Positions 10,426 through 19,845 of a DNA stretch of 64,000 bases are shown in pieces. The notes under the pieces were generated by a model, which worked only from the letters and a program-made list of their open reading frames with translations, was not told the origin of the DNA and made no database searches. The DNA comes from an uncultured Planctomycetaceae bacterium (GTDB taxonomy: Bacteria > Planctomycetota > Planctomycetia > Pirellulales > UBA1268). The position numbers and the translations under genes were made by a program. Location: assembly GCA_903885565.1 (NCBI GenBank), contig CAISJI010000055.1, positions 65,563 through 129,562 of the forward strand, in the 5' to 3' direction. Numbering within the stretch: position 1 is the stretch's first letter; each line of letters begins with the position of its first letter.

Positions 10426-11565
10426 ATGCCTGCCACCTCTTTCTCGCCGCGGCATTTCAGGCGCCAGACTCTCACTGCTCTTACAGCCCTCACAGCCCTG
10501 ATGGCGCTGGGCCTCTGCGGGCCTGTTCTACCTGCTGCCGAGCCGGCAGCGGTGCGGGCGGCGATTGCCAAGGGTTCCCGATTTCTCCTGGAGCAGCGGC
10601 AGGCAGCCGACGGCAGCTTTGTGGCACCGGCCGGCCCGGCCGTGACGGCCCTGGCGGTGACGGCCTTGGTGCGCAGCGGCACGCCGATCGATCAGGCCGG
10701 CGTGCAACGGGGCCTTGCCCATCTGCTCTCGTTCCGGCAGGCCGATGGGGGCATCCATCCACAGGGCTCGGCCGTCGCCAACTACGAAACGTCGATCGCC
10801 CTGCTCGCCCTGGTGGCCTGCAACAAAGACGGCCGTTACGATCGGGATATCAGAGGCGCGGAGGCCTTTGTGAAGGGGCTGCAATGGGATGAAACGGAGG
10901 GAGCTTCCCCGGCCGATCCCGCCTATGGCGGCGCCGGATATGGGAAGAAAAACCGGCCCGACCTCTCCAACACCTCCTTTCTCATCGAGGCCCTGCGCAC
11001 CGCCGGCACCGATGCCGACGACGCGGCGATCCAGCGGGCGCTGGTGTTTGTCTCGCGCACCCAAAACCTCCCGGGCCCTGACAACACACTCCCATTCCCT
11101 GAGAAAAATCCCGATGGCGGCTTCTACTACACGCCCGCCGCCGGCGGCGAGAGCCAGGCCGGCACGACGCCGGAGGGGGGCCTGCGCAGCTATGCCTCCA
11201 TGACCTACGCCGGCCTCAAGAGCATGATCTTTGCGGGGCTCACGCGGGATGATCCGCGGGTGAAGGCCGCCGTGGCCTGGCTGGAAAAGCACTACACGTT
11301 TGCGGAGAATCCCGGCCTCGGCGACGCGGGGCTCTTTTATTATTTCCACACCGCCGCCAAGGCGCTCGATGTCCTTGGGGAGGAAACATTCACCGACGCC
11401 CAAGGGGTAGAGCACCGGTGGCGCAGTGAACTGGCTGATGCGCTTCTGGCCCGTCAGCAGGCGGATGGTTCGTGGGTCAATTCCAACAGCCGCTGGATGG
11501 AGGGAGAGCCCACGCTTGTCACCAGCTACAGCCTGCTGGCTCTGGCCTACTGCCTGCCGCGGTAG
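10426..11565 (+). CDS. Prenyltransferase/squalene-cyclase-like repeat protein (secreted)
   Basis: Signal-like N-terminus; repeats QAADGSFV, QADGGIHPQGSAVANYETSIALLAL, QQADGSWVNSNSRWMEGEPTLVTSYSLLALAYCLPR. Confidence 0.75.
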   Translation: MPATSFSPRHFRRQTLTALTALTALMALGLCGPVLPAAEPAAVRAAIAKGSRFLLEQRQAADGSFVAPAGPAVTALAVTALVRSGTPIDQAGVQRGLAHLLSFRQADGGIHPQGSAVANYETSIALLALVACNKDGRYDRDIRGAEAFVKGLQWDETEGASPADPAYGGAGYGKKNRPDLSNTSFLIEALRTAGTDADDAAIQRALVFVSRTQNLPGPDNTLPFPEKNPDGGFYYTPAAGGESQAGTTPEGGLRSYASMTYAGLKSMIFAGLTRDDPRVKAAVAWLEKHYTFAENPGLGDAGLFYYFHTAAKALDVLGEETFTDAQGVEHRWRSELADALLARQQADGSWVNSNSRWMEGEPTLVTSYSLLALAYCLPR

Positions 11566-11571
11566 GGCACA

Positions 11572-11660
11572 AGAAAAAGGTGCCGGCCACCAAATTTGGG
11601 CAGTCTCGGCAACCTGCCTTTACTTATCTTCCCTAGATTTGGTGGCTGTCACCTTTTTCT
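11572..11660. repeat. Imperfect long inverted repeat between convergent genes (possible bidirectional terminator or REP-like remnant)
   Basis: Left arm 11572-11597 AGAAAAAGGTGCCGGCCACCAAATTT; right arm 11635-11660 AGATTTGGTGGCTGTCACCTTTTTCT; 23/26 complementary positions. Confidence 0.8.
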
Positions 11661-11685
11661 CCGACGCTCTGCGAAAGTCGGCAAG

Positions 11686-12960
11686 TCAGTCCTTCAGATC
11701 GAACAGCCGCTTGAGGGCGTCGAGCAGGCCGTGCGGCGGACCGGAGCGGCTCTCCTTGCGCAGGGATGCCAGCGGGGAGTGGAGCAGCTTCGCGGCATAG
11801 CGGTCGAACGCCTGTCTGATCTCAGCCCGCGCTGATTCGTCGAGCGCCGGCAGCCGGCGGAAGAGACGGTCGAGTTCCGTCTCGCCCGTTTCCGACCAAC
11901 CCGCCCGCAACTGCTCAATGACAGGCGCCGTGGAGCGATGGTGCAGATCGCCCATAAACCGGTAGGTCTCCTCCTCCACAATGGCCATCGCCGCCGGAAT
12001 TTCCCGCTGCCTGCTGCGCCGGTTGGCGGCGCAGGCAGAGGCGAGGTCATCGATGGAATAGAGCCATACCCCCGGCCGATCGCCAATCCGCGGATCGAAG
12101 TCGCGGGGCACGGCCAGATCGAGCACCACCAGCGGCCGACTGCCGCGATCGGCCTCCACCACGGAATAGAGTTCCGGAGTCACAATCGGCGTCGTGGCCC
12201 CGGTCGTGCTGACCACCAGATCGGCCGCCGCCAGTTCCGCCGCCAGCGACTCAAACCGGCCGGTCCGTGCCCCCAACTGCGTGGCCAGAGCGGCGGCGCG
12301 TTCGGCGGAGCGGTTCACGACCACCACATCGCGGGCCCCCGCTTCCCGCAGATAGCGGAGCGTCTCGGCCGCCATCTTGCCGGCACCGATGAGCAACACC
12401 CGTTTGTCGTCAAAGTGCTCAAAGACCCCACGGGCAAAATCGGCCACGGCAATACTGGGAATCGAGAGCCGCTCGCGACCGATTGAGGTTTCGCTGGCCA
12501 CCCGCTTGGCGGTGCGGAAGGCCGCCTGGAACATCTCTCCGGTGAGCGGACCGGCCGTCTGATTCTGCTGGGCGAGCGACCAGGCCTGCTTGACCTGCGC
12601 CACAATCTGCGGCTCACCGAGCACCATGCTGTCGAGGCCTGCGGCAACGCTGAAGAGATGACGCGCAGCAGCGCCATCCGATTCCCCTGATAACACCCCA
12701 CGCAACACATGGGCATCGATCCCCCGGCATTCCGCCAGAAAGGAGACCATCTGTTCAGGGAGGGGCGGTACCGCGTCATTCTCACCGGCGGTGTAAAACT
12801 CCACCCGGTTGCAGGTGGAAAGCAAAACCCCCTCTCGGCCGGGAAACCGTTCGCGGAACCGACGCAGCGCCTCTGTCGCCTGTTCTGTCGAAAAGGCCAG
12901 CCGCTCGCGCAGGGCCAAGGGAACGGTGCGGTGGGTGCCGCCTACAAAAGCCAGATTCAT
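11686..12960 (-). CDS. hemA: Glutamyl-tRNA reductase
   Basis: MNLAFVGGTHRTVPLALRERLAF; LSTCNRVEFYTAG; SMVLGEPQIVAQVKQAW; VLLIGAGKMAAETLRYL; VVVNRSAERAAALA. Confidence 0.93.
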   Translation of the reverse strand: MNLAFVGGTHRTVPLALRERLAFSTEQATEALRRFRERFPGREGVLLSTCNRVEFYTAGENDAVPPLPEQMVSFLAECRGIDAHVLRGVLSGESDGAAARHLFSVAAGLDSMVLGEPQIVAQVKQAWSLAQQNQTAGPLTGEMFQAAFRTAKRVASETSIGRERLSIPSIAVADFARGVFEHFDDKRVLLIGAGKMAAETLRYLREAGARDVVVVNRSAERAAALATQLGARTGRFESLAAELAAADLVVSTTGATTPIVTPELYSVVEADRGSRPLVVLDLAVPRDFDPRIGDRPGVWLYSIDDLASACAANRRSRQREIPAAMAIVEEETYRFMGDLHHRSTAPVIEQLRAGWSETGETELDRLFRRLPALDESARAEIRQAFDRYAAKLLHSPLASLRKESRSGPPHGLLDALKRLFDLKD

Positions 12961-13844
12961 GGCAGGGCTCCCCGCGCGGTCGGCTGCGCCATCTCCACCG
13001 GCGGCACCCCATGGCGGGTGGTGCCGAAGAGCCCCCACAGAATCGAAATCATCAGCACGCAGAGGCTCACCACCGACAGCACCGCCCTGGTGCGGGCGGC
13101 ATCCGGCCTGCGGCGCACGGCGCGCGACATCAATGCGGCGACCACCAGCCAGGCCACCAGCCCGCCCATCCGCAGCACGACAGGGTCGTTCCAGGGGACT
13201 GTTTCCAAGAGCCCCCGCTGGCGATTAACGGCATTGAGCACAAGGCCGGAGACAAACCCCGCGGCGGCGGTCCAGGCTGCGGTCAGCAGCGTGCGTCTGC
13301 AGGTGTGGGAGAGTTTTTCCAAACTCGGCATGCGAAATCCTTGCAGCGGCGCCTGCTTCCGCGCCAGCCGGCCAGCCTGGATCAGCCACATCAGCCCCGA
13401 GATCGCCCCGATCGCCACAGCCACGCTCGCCGCCAGATTGAATCCTCCGTGAATCGCTCCCCAAATCTGCGTGGCCGGGCTCTGCGGAAAGGGATCGCGG
13501 CTGGAGAGTTGGGATCCACCGATCAGCCCCAGCACCAACGGCAGCATGAACAGCCCCACCGGGGTGCGGGGGTTCGACACCGTCAGCCAGAGCGATCCAC
13601 CCGCCAACACCCAAGCCGCCAACAGATACCAGTCAAACGCACTGGAGAGGGGCACGGCCGGCTCGTTGACCCCGCGCCACACCAAGAAGAGCGTATGTGC
13701 CAGGAGGCCAGCGGCCATGAAGCCAACCATGGCTGCGCCGCGCAGGCCGGAGCGGAACCACAGCCGCGACACTTCGCACGCCAAGGCCACCAGATAGCTG
13801 GCGGCAAAACAGACCACCGAAATGCCGGAGACGAATTCGATCAT
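12957..13844 (-). CDS. CcsA/HemX-like cytochrome c assembly integral membrane protein
   Basis: Multi-TM protein with IWGAIHGGFNLAASVAVAIGAISGLMWLIQ; 4-bp overlap with hemA start; start placed at MIEFVSGISVVCFAASY. Confidence 0.75.
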   Translation of the reverse strand: MIEFVSGISVVCFAASYLVALACEVSRLWFRSGLRGAAMVGFMAAGLLAHTLFLVWRGVNEPAVPLSSAFDWYLLAAWVLAGGSLWLTVSNPRTPVGLFMLPLVLGLIGGSQLSSRDPFPQSPATQIWGAIHGGFNLAASVAVAIGAISGLMWLIQAGRLARKQAPLQGFRMPSLEKLSHTCRRTLLTAAWTAAAGFVSGLVLNAVNRQRGLLETVPWNDPVVLRMGGLVAWLVVAALMSRAVRRRPDAARTRAVLSVVSLCVLMISILWGLFGTTRHGVPPVEMAQPTARGALP

Positions 13845-13968
13845 GCGGGTCCTTGCGGGAAGACTCCCATATTGTAGTTTGCCTACAGCGGTTGCCGATG
13901 GGGGGCGGCAAACTGCCCGTCGTTCCCGCCCTTTGCCCACATTCCCTCTATACTGACCACTTGCCATC

Positions 13969-15090
13969 ATGCCGACTCCCCCCCCCACCACTGCCGTTCC
14001 GCCTGCCCTTTCCAAAGCGGAGGGGCCGGGGGTGCCACGCTGGCAGGATTCGTTGATGATGCGGGCCTGCCGCCGGGAACCGGTGGAGCGCACGCCTGTC
14101 TGGCTGATGCGGCAGGCGGGGCGTTACCTGCCGGAATACCGCCGCATCCGGGCTCAGGTCGGATTCCTGGAGCTGTGCAAAAATCCTGCGCTCTCGGCCG
14201 AGGTGATGATCGCCACCGTCGACAGGCTCGGCGTCGATGCCGCCATCATCTTCAGCGACCTCCTGCCGATCCTCGAACCGATGGGGATGCAGTTGGAATT
14301 TCTGGCGGGCGAGGGGCCGGTGATCCATAATCCCATCCGCGAGCCGGCCGATGTGCACAGGCTTCTGGAACTCGACCGCCTCGATTCGCTCGGATTTGTG
14401 ATGGACTGCGTGCGGGCCACGCGGGCCAGTCTGGATGACGGAATCCCGTTGATCGGCTTTGCCGGAGCGCCGTTCACACTCGCCAGCTACTGTATCGAAG
14501 GAGGTTCCAGTCGCGCCTGGCTCCATACCAAATCGCTCATGTACACACACCCGTCTGCCTGGCACGACCTGATGGATCGGCTGGCCCGGGCCGTGAGCGG
14601 CTATCTTCTGGCCCAACTCGATGCCGGCGCCCAGATCGTCCAGCTCTTCGATAGCTGGGTGGGGTGCCTCGCGCCTGAAGATTACCGGCGGTTCGTCCTG
14701 CCGCACACCCGCACGGCACTGGCGGCAGCGGCGGCGCGGGCCCCGGTGATCCATTTCGCCACCGGTAATCCGGCCCTGTTGCCGCTGTTGCGGGAGGCTG
14801 GGGGAAGCGTGATCGGCATCGACTGGCGGGTTGAACTGGCCGAGGCGTGGCACACCGTTGGCTACGATCGGGCCGTGCAGGGCAATCTCGATCCGGCAGT
14901 GCTGCTCTCCGACCGCGATACCGTGCGGCAGCGGACGCTCGATGTGCTGGAACAGGCCGCGGGACGCCCCGGCCACATTTTCAACCTCGGCCATGGCGTT
15001 CTCCCCCAGACACCGGTGGAAAACGTGCTGGAACTGATCGCCACGGTGAAGGGATTCCGCTTGAATCCGCCGGCGCCAGCGTCGCTGTGA
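13969..15090 (+). CDS. hemE: Uroporphyrinogen decarboxylase
   Basis: RTPVWLMRQAGRYLPEYRRIR; IFSDLLPILEPMGMQLEF; GFAGAPFTLASYCIEGG; FNLGHGVLPQTPVENV. Confidence 0.95.
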   Translation: MPTPPPTTAVPPALSKAEGPGVPRWQDSLMMRACRREPVERTPVWLMRQAGRYLPEYRRIRAQVGFLELCKNPALSAEVMIATVDRLGVDAAIIFSDLLPILEPMGMQLEFLAGEGPVIHNPIREPADVHRLLELDRLDSLGFVMDCVRATRASLDDGIPLIGFAGAPFTLASYCIEGGSSRAWLHTKSLMYTHPSAWHDLMDRLARAVSGYLLAQLDAGAQIVQLFDSWVGCLAPEDYRRFVLPHTRTALAAAAARAPVIHFATGNPALLPLLREAGGSVIGIDWRVELAEAWHTVGYDRAVQGNLDPAVLLSDRDTVRQRTLDVLEQAAGRPGHIFNLGHGVLPQTPVENVLELIATVKGFRLNPPAPASL

Positions 15091-15191
15091 GGCGATGACT
15101 CAGCAGACCTTTTGCTTCCCCCCTCCCGCCAGCCCCGCTGGCAGGGTACAACAGCGTGTTGCGCGCCGAACATCCTGCGAAGATAGGTTCG

Positions 15192-18100
15192 ATGTGCGCA
15201 GCCAACTTCCTCGCAGGCATTCACGGCATGACGAGTCTGGAAAAGCGGCTGTTTCATCTGTTCGACCCGGCCGACATACTTGCTGCCCGGCAGCTGACCG
15301 GGGTGCGGGTGACCTGCCCCCGGGTGGGGCATGTCCATGCCATCGTCGAAGCCGGCGGGGCGGAACCCAACGATGTCGTCCTCGAACTCTCCGCCGGACG
15401 GCGCGGGGGGATGACACTGGAGGTTCAGTGCGACAGCCAGCGCGGACGCGCTGGTCAGCCCTGCACGGTTCTGGCGGCGGTCTTTCTGGAAGTTGATCGC
15501 CGCGGCCTGTTTTCCGGGGTGCAGGAAAATACCCCGATCGTCCTGAGCATCATCGCCGCCGAGGCCTCCGAAGAGGTGGACGCGGAAGATGAGGACCTCC
15601 TCGACTCCGAGGATGGGGAGGCTGAGGGGGACGCCGAGCCGGCCACGGTGGCGGGCATCTCCGGCCCCACCGCCACGCCCGCTTCCCCAGCCACGACTGC
15701 TGGCCAGCGGCCCGTTTCCACCCGGCAGCCGGCATGGGCCCTCGATCTTGAGGAACGCCGCCGGTTGGTCGAACCGGCCCTCCGCACGCGGGCCTTGGCC
15801 ATCTCCGATGCTCGGCGTTCCGCCGGATCGCTCGTCTTCATGCTCGATGTGGGGGCTTCCACGCATGCCCACGCCGCAGTTCTCATTCCCTGCCGGATGC
15901 AGCTGGATGTCGCCGGCAACACCACCGGACGCCCCCGCCCTGTTGCCATCTCCCTCGGGGCAGGTGCCGATTCCGAAGCGGAACAGCTCGACACCCAGGA
16001 ACGCCTCCTCGTCGCCCAATTGGTGGGAACCGTTGCCGTCAGCGAAACAGGCACCACCGATGGCCTCGATCGCCGGTCGATCAGCCGCATCGCCGTCAGC
16101 CCGCAGGCGGCCCCGACACAGCTGGCGATGCTGTGCGAAACCGGCCGGCTGATTGTGCAGCCGGAGCCGCGTCGCAATCCGGAAAATATCGTTTCGCTGA
16201 CGTGGGACGGCGGACGCCCGTGGGAATTCGCCCTCGTACTCGAGCCGGACGATCTGGTCAGCACGCGGGCCGAAACGCTCCGCGAACTCAACGACGGAGA
16301 AGAGAAACCGCTGCCCCGTCCAGGGAAGGCGACGCTCCGGGGCATGCTCGTTCGCGGGAGCGAACGCCGCGATCTGCGCGACCCCCGCGCCATCCTCCGA
16401 TCGGGGTTGGTTGTCTTTGCCGACCGGCTGGCCCGGCTGTCGACTGGAGATACCGCTGGCTCTCCCTGCACCAACGGCTGGTTGGAGCAGTTTGAGCGGC
16501 GTGGTCCGATCGAATTGGCCGGCTCCCAAACCGACGGGCTCATCGAACGGCTGGCCGGACTGGCCGATGTGCCGCGCCTCCTTCTGCCCGCTTGGACCGG
16601 GTGGCGGATCGAGTCGGGGGCGCCCCGTCCGAAGCTGGTGCTTGACGATTCGCGGGCCGCCGTCAGTAGCGACGACGAGGATGACCCTCAGGGCGGCGGG
16701 CGAGCGGCCAAGCGCCGCGCCGCTCCCAGGGTTCAACTGGCAGGGCGGATCTGGTTTGACTACGGGGGCATGCAGGTCGAGGCCGACAATCCGGCCGGTG
16801 GCACTGCCGATCCTGCCCGGCGCATCTTCGTGCGCCGCGATCGGATGGCCGAACGGGACGCCCTCTCCCTTCTGCCGCGTTATGGGGCCAGCATTCCCCG
16901 CACGGGTGAACCGGGCAGCGAACCGGTAACCCACCACGTGGAGATTCCTCGGGCCCGGCTGGATGCATCGGTCTCGCAACTGGCGGCTGCGGGCTGGGCG
17001 GTCGAGGTGTCCGGACGACGGTATCGGCCAGCTGGCAGCGTGGCTTGGAACGTCACCAGCGGCATCGATTGGTTCGAACTTTCAGGCACCGTCGATTTCG
17101 GCGGCGTGTCGGCAGAGATGCCGGCCCTCCTGGAGGCGTTGGCCAAGGGAGCCACTTCGGTGGAACTCTCCGACGGTTCACTCGGCATCCTGCCGGAGGG
17201 CTTTGCGGCCCAGTTGGAACCGATGGTGGCGCTCGCACAAAAACATGACGGCAGGCTGCGCTACGGCCGCATTCAGGTCGCTCTCCTGGATGCCCTGCTC
17301 GCCGGTCAGCCGCAATCGCATGTGGACGAAGCCTTTGAAAAAATCCGCGCCGAACTCTCCAGAGGGGAGCGTCCCGAGGCGGAGAACGAACCGGAGGGTT
17401 TTCAGGGCACGCTGCGGCACTACCAGCGCGAGGGCTTGGGCTGGCTGTCGTTTCTCGAACGGATGGGTCTGGGTGGATGCCTGGCTGACGACATGGGTCT
17501 GGGCAAAACGATCCAGGTTCTCGCGATGCTGATCCGTCGGAAACGCGAGGTGCGGGATACTGGCGTTCAGCATCGGCCGACGCTGGTGATCGTGCCCAAG
17601 AGTCTGGTTTTCAACTGGATGGAGGAGGCGAAGAAGTTTGGCCCGGAACTCCGGGTGCTCAATCACACCGGCAATCAGCGCACCGGGGCATCTGAATCGC
17701 TCTCCGATTTCGACCTCGTGCTCACGACCTACGGCACATTACGCCGCGACGTTCTCCAACATCGGGAGATCGAATTCGATTACATCGTTCTCGACGAGGC
17801 GCAGTCGATCAAAAATGCCGGCAGCCAAGCGGCCAAAGCCTGCCGACTGCTCCGGGCCCGCCACCGTCTGGCCCTGACCGGAACCCCGGTTGAGAATCAC
17901 ATCGGCGAGCTCTGGAGCATTTTCGAATTTCTCAATCCTGGTCAGCTCGGCAGTGCCACGCGTCTCAAGCGATTTCTCGCCGGCGGTCGGGCTGGGAGCG
18001 CAGCCGAGGTGGTGGCCAGAGCGGTGCGCCCCTTCCTGTTGCGACGCACCAAGTCGCAGGTGCTCTCCGATCTGCCTGAGAAAACGGAGCAAACCCTCTT

Positions 18101-18797
18101 CTGCGAACTCGGCGAGACGCAGCGCAAGGCCTACGACGAACTGCGCGAGCATTACCGCCTGGAACTTTCCGGACGCATCGGCCGGATGGGGATTGGGCGC
18201 TCCCGGATCGCCGTATTGGAAGCGCTCCTGCGACTCCGCCAGACTGCCTGCCACCCCGGATTGGTCGATCCCGCCCTGTTGAATGAACCGGGGGCGAAGC
18301 TCGAGACGCTCCTCGAGCAGCTTGGGGAGGTCCTCGATGAAGGGCACAAGGTTCTCGTCTTTAGCCAGTTCACCAGTTTCCTGGCCATCCTGCGCAAGCA
18401 GCTCGAGACGCGGGGGATTGCCTACGAATATCTCGACGGCAAGACGACCGATCGGCAGGCACGCGTCGCCCATTTCCAGGAGGATCCCGACTGCCGGTTG
18501 TTCCTCGTGAGCCTCAAAGCTGGAGGCCAGGGTCTCAATCTGACCGCCGCCGACTATATTTACATTCTCGATCCCTGGTGGAATCCAGCGGTTGAGGCAC
18601 AGGCGGTCGATCGTGCCCATCGCATCGGCCAGACGAGGCGGGTGTTCGCCTACCGGCTCATCGCCCGCGATACCGTCGAGGAGAAAATCCTCGCCTTGCA
18701 GGATCGGAAACGCGATCTGGCGGAGTCGATCGTGCGGGCAGACGACAACATGATCTCCACGCTGACCGCCGAGGATGTCGAGCTGCTGCTCTCGTAA
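15192..18797 (+). CDS. SNF2-family DEAD/DEAH-box helicase with long N-terminal region
   Basis: LRHYQREGLGWLSFLERMGLGGCLADDMGLGKTIQVLAML; DYIVLDEAQSIKN; LALTGTPVENHIGELWSIFEFLNPG; FSQFTSFLAILRKQLE; LVSLKAGGQGLNLTAADYIYILDPWWNPAVEAQAVDRAHRIGQ. Confidence 0.93.
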   Translation: MCAANFLAGIHGMTSLEKRLFHLFDPADILAARQLTGVRVTCPRVGHVHAIVEAGGAEPNDVVLELSAGRRGGMTLEVQCDSQRGRAGQPCTVLAAVFLEVDRRGLFSGVQENTPIVLSIIAAEASEEVDAEDEDLLDSEDGEAEGDAEPATVAGISGPTATPASPATTAGQRPVSTRQPAWALDLEERRRLVEPALRTRALAISDARRSAGSLVFMLDVGASTHAHAAVLIPCRMQLDVAGNTTGRPRPVAISLGAGADSEAEQLDTQERLLVAQLVGTVAVSETGTTDGLDRRSISRIAVSPQAAPTQLAMLCETGRLIVQPEPRRNPENIVSLTWDGGRPWEFALVLEPDDLVSTRAETLRELNDGEEKPLPRPGKATLRGMLVRGSERRDLRDPRAILRSGLVVFADRLARLSTGDTAGSPCTNGWLEQFERRGPIELAGSQTDGLIERLAGLADVPRLLLPAWTGWRIESGAPRPKLVLDDSRAAVSSDDEDDPQGGGRAAKRRAAPRVQLAGRIWFDYGGMQVEADNPAGGTADPARRIFVRRDRMAERDALSLLPRYGASIPRTGEPGSEPVTHHVEIPRARLDASVSQLAAAGWAVEVSGRRYRPAGSVAWNVTSGIDWFELSGTVDFGGVSAEMPALLEALAKGATSVELSDGSLGILPEGFAAQLEPMVALAQKHDGRLRYGRIQVALLDALLAGQPQSHVDEAFEKIRAELSRGERPEAENEPEGFQGTLRHYQREGLGWLSFLERMGLGGCLADDMGLGKTIQVLAMLIRRKREVRDTGVQHRPTLVIVPKSLVFNWMEEAKKFGPELRVLNHTGNQRTGASESLSDFDLVLTTYGTLRRDVLQHREIEFDYIVLDEAQSIKNAGSQAAKACRLLRARHRLALTGTPVENHIGELWSIFEFLNPGQLGSATRLKRFLAGGRAGSAAEVVARAVRPFLLRRTKSQVLSDLPEKTEQTLFCELGETQRKAYDELREHYRLELSGRIGRMGIGRSRIAVLEALLRLRQTACHPGLVDPALLNEPGAKLETLLEQLGEVLDEGHKVLVFSQFTSFLAILRKQLETRGIAYEYLDGKTTDRQARVAHFQEDPDCRLFLVSLKAGGQGLNLTAADYIYILDPWWNPAVEAQAVDRAHRIGQTRRVFAYRLIARDTVEEKILALQDRKRDLAESIVRADDNMISTLTAEDVELLLS

Positions 18798-18872
18798 CTC
18801 GACTGCCTCATCGAAATCTAACGTTCCGTATGCTTCCTGCGGCGCGGCCCAGGGGAATAGACTGCTGGCTGG

Positions 18873-18983
18873 CTGTGGAAAAAGCCTTCCATGGCCTTTT
18901 TCCACGAAGTCGCCCGGTGAAAAAGCCGAGGTTTTCCACGGTCGACGGGCATCGCATCCAGCGATGCCGCACTTTATCCACAG
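18873..18983 (+). repeat. Dispersed repeat copy 1 (about 111 bp, two hairpins, CTGTGG(A/T)AAA-like inverted ends)
   Basis: CTGTGGAAAAAGCCTTCCATGGCCTTTTTCCAC...GGCATCGCATCCAGCGATGCC...ACTTTATCCACAG; its reverse complement aligns end to end with 35235-35347. Confidence 0.85.
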
Positions 18984-19066
18984 TCTCCAAGGCGAGAGTC
19001 TCATTTCTCGGAGCGCATGCCTTGTTCCATTCCAGTGCCGCCATGCCCTTGAATCCCGGGGCCATC

Positions 19067-19795
19067 ATGAAGCAGCCGCTGCAGAAATCAAAGCTTGGTG
19101 ACGCCTCGGTGCCCTATCAGGTGCTTGTCGTTGACGACGAGGAAGACCTGCTGGAGCTGGTTCGATACAACCTGTCACGCGACGGCTACAAAGTGACCTG
19201 CGTGGCCACGGGCGAGGAGGCTTTCCGGTCGGCCCGCAAGCAGACTCCCGACCTGATCGTGCTCGATTTGATGCTGCCCGGCGTCGATGGGCTGGAGGTC
19301 TGCCGGCGGCTCAAGAGCGAGCCGAAGACCCGCGACATCCCCATCATCATGCTGACTGCAAAAAGTGAGGAAAGCGACATGGTGGCAGGCCTCGAGCGGG
19401 GGGCGGACGACTACATCACAAAACCCTTCAGCCCCCGCGTTCTCTCCGCACGGGTCAAGGCGCTGCTGCGGCGGAGGGAAGTGGAACGGCACGCCGAAAT
19501 CGAGAACACGATCGACGTGCACGAATTATCGATCCATCCCGGCAGGCATGAAGTAACGCTCGCCGGAGCCCCCCTTGAACTCACCTACACTGAGTTTGCC
19601 CTTCTGCAATTTCTGGCAAAACGGCCGGGGTGGGCCTATACAAGAGCCCAGATAGTCGACGCGGTGAAGGGGGAAGATTATCCTGTCACGGAGCGCTCGG
19701 TGGACGTTCAGGTCGCCGGCCTGCGCAAGAAGCTCGGCGATTTCGGTTTGTATATTGAAACGGTGCGCGGCGTGGGATACCGATTCCGACCCTAG
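19067..19795 (+). CDS. OmpR/PhoB-family response regulator
   Basis: YQVLVVDDEEDLLELVRYNLSRDGYKV; LIVLDLMLPGVDGLEVCRRLK; IIMLTAKSEESDMVAGLERGADDYITKPF; winged-helix C-terminus EDYPVTERSVDVQVAGLRKKLGDFGLYIETVRGVGYRFRP. Alternative start at 19043. Confidence 0.92.
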   Translation: MKQPLQKSKLGDASVPYQVLVVDDEEDLLELVRYNLSRDGYKVTCVATGEEAFRSARKQTPDLIVLDLMLPGVDGLEVCRRLKSEPKTRDIPIIMLTAKSEESDMVAGLERGADDYITKPFSPRVLSARVKALLRRREVERHAEIENTIDVHELSIHPGRHEVTLAGAPLELTYTEFALLQFLAKRPGWAYTRAQIVDAVKGEDYPVTERSVDVQVAGLRKKLGDFGLYIETVRGVGYRFRP

Positions 19796-19845
19796 TCGCT
19801 CTGCCCGAAAACCCTTGATCCAGCCGTCACAGTCAGCATTTTTTT

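Noticed and set aside
14862-16979. 705-aa minus-strand ORF opposite hemE/SNF2 helicase
   Set aside because: Spans the ends of two well-supported plus-strand genes; codon-bias artefact.
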